This document shows, one piece after another, positions 63,839 to 64,000 of a DNA stretch of 64,000 bases. The stretch's first letter is position 1. Each line of letters starts with the position of its first letter. This DNA is from JBALVT01 sp965262875 (lineage in GTDB: Bacteria > Pseudomonadota > Gammaproteobacteria > Pseudomonadales > Halieaceae). Under the pieces are notes generated by a model. That model saw nothing but the letters and a program-made list of their open reading frames with translations, did no database searches and was not told the DNA's origin. The stretch covers positions 2,914,001-2,978,000 of the forward strand of contig OZ253569.1 in NCBI GenBank assembly GCA_965262875.1, read 5' to 3'. Position numbers and translations under genes: made by a program.

Positions 63839-64000
63839 TATCGAGCAACTCAAACAGCAGGCACTTGAACTGAAGCACCACGGCGTGCTGGCGCACTGGG
63901 GCGAGATCACCGACGAGCAATACCCCTGGCGGGCACAGCTCATCGCCTGGGAGCTTGCCGAGCGCAAACAGCGCTCACTCGAACGGCGCCTGAGCAGCGC
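63831..64000 (+). CDS. istB: IS21 helper ATPase IstB, copy 2 (cut by window edge)
   Basis: The first 56 codons of istB, starting MIDIEQLKQQALELK at the ATG overlapping the istA stop. Small differences from copy 1 include HHG for LHG and RAQL for LAQL. The AAA+ core lies beyond the window. Confidence 0.85.
   Translation, partial: MIDIEQLKQQALELKHHGVLAHWGEITDEQYPWRAQLIAWELAERKQRSLERRLSS

Larger units (their letters stand above)
60333..64000 (+). mobile_element. IS21-family element, copy 2 (inverted, interrupted, cut by window edge)
   Basis: Begins with TGTAGACGCCACTCC at 60333, the same terminal repeat that ends copy 1 at 7716, and runs in the opposite direction. Bases 60333-60487 and 61843-64000 match copy 1 closely. 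An ISL3 element (60488-61842) replaces 104 bp of the IS21 leader. Its istA is frameshifted, so the copy is probably defective. The right end lies outside the window. Confidence 0.9.

Noticed and set aside
1..64000. CRISPR array, rRNA genes or replication origin
   Set aside because: No regularly spaced repeats, no rRNA-like sequence and no DnaA-box cluster were noticed on either strand.

Overview
The window is a chromosomal piece of a Gammaproteobacterium, probably a marine or host-associated relative of the Cellvibrionales/Pseudomonadales. The order ffh-rpsP-rimM-trmD-rplS, xerD-dsbC, hom-thrC-recJ and queA-tgt is typical of that class. The left side looks like accessory catabolism: acyl-CoA dehydrogenase, LLM flavin oxidoreductase, SDRs, a TonB receptor, a sulfatase and a sterol-desaturase-like protein. 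No species can be named from sequence alone.

Layout. 1-4417: a translationally coupled catabolic operon (acyl-CoA dehydrogenase, LLM oxidoreductase, SDR, two histidine phosphatases, the second frameshifted) converging on a thioesterase whose 5' end is cut off by an IS21 element (4418-7716). 7948-12203: a TonB-dependent receptor split by an ISL3-family element with an exact 8-bp target duplication. 12356-15009: an SDR that has lost its active site, then a two-gene minus-strand module of a thioredoxin-fold fusion protein and a UGSC-family selenoprotein read through an in-frame TGA. 15140-21398: sulfatase, sterol desaturase/hydroxylase with a TetR regulator, a membrane protein with a LEA-like tail, and a cyclase-like protein lacking its catalytic residues. 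21404-24336: a second ISL3 copy and the 3' part of a 3-hydroxyanthranilate pathway. 24701-26206: P4-type integrase beside tRNA-Leu(CAA). 26307-41150: mobile and defence region with IS1380, a four-gene type III restriction-modification operon that includes a PHP-SMC ATPase and an AlbA_2/Schlafen-like protein, then IS4, IS630 and relics of IS200, IS1380 and IS1182. 41253-60146: intact housekeeping genes, broken only by a second ISL3-type element placed between genes. 60333-64000: a second, inverted IS21 copy carrying another ISL3-type insertion.

Overall, insertion sequences and small indels have inactivated or truncated at least four accessory genes, while the translation, secretion and amino-acid genes look intact. 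This pattern fits recent IS expansion with early decay of accessory functions. The two most interesting systems are the UGSC selenoprotein/thioredoxin pair (13058-15009) and the augmented type III R-M operon (28545-37465).
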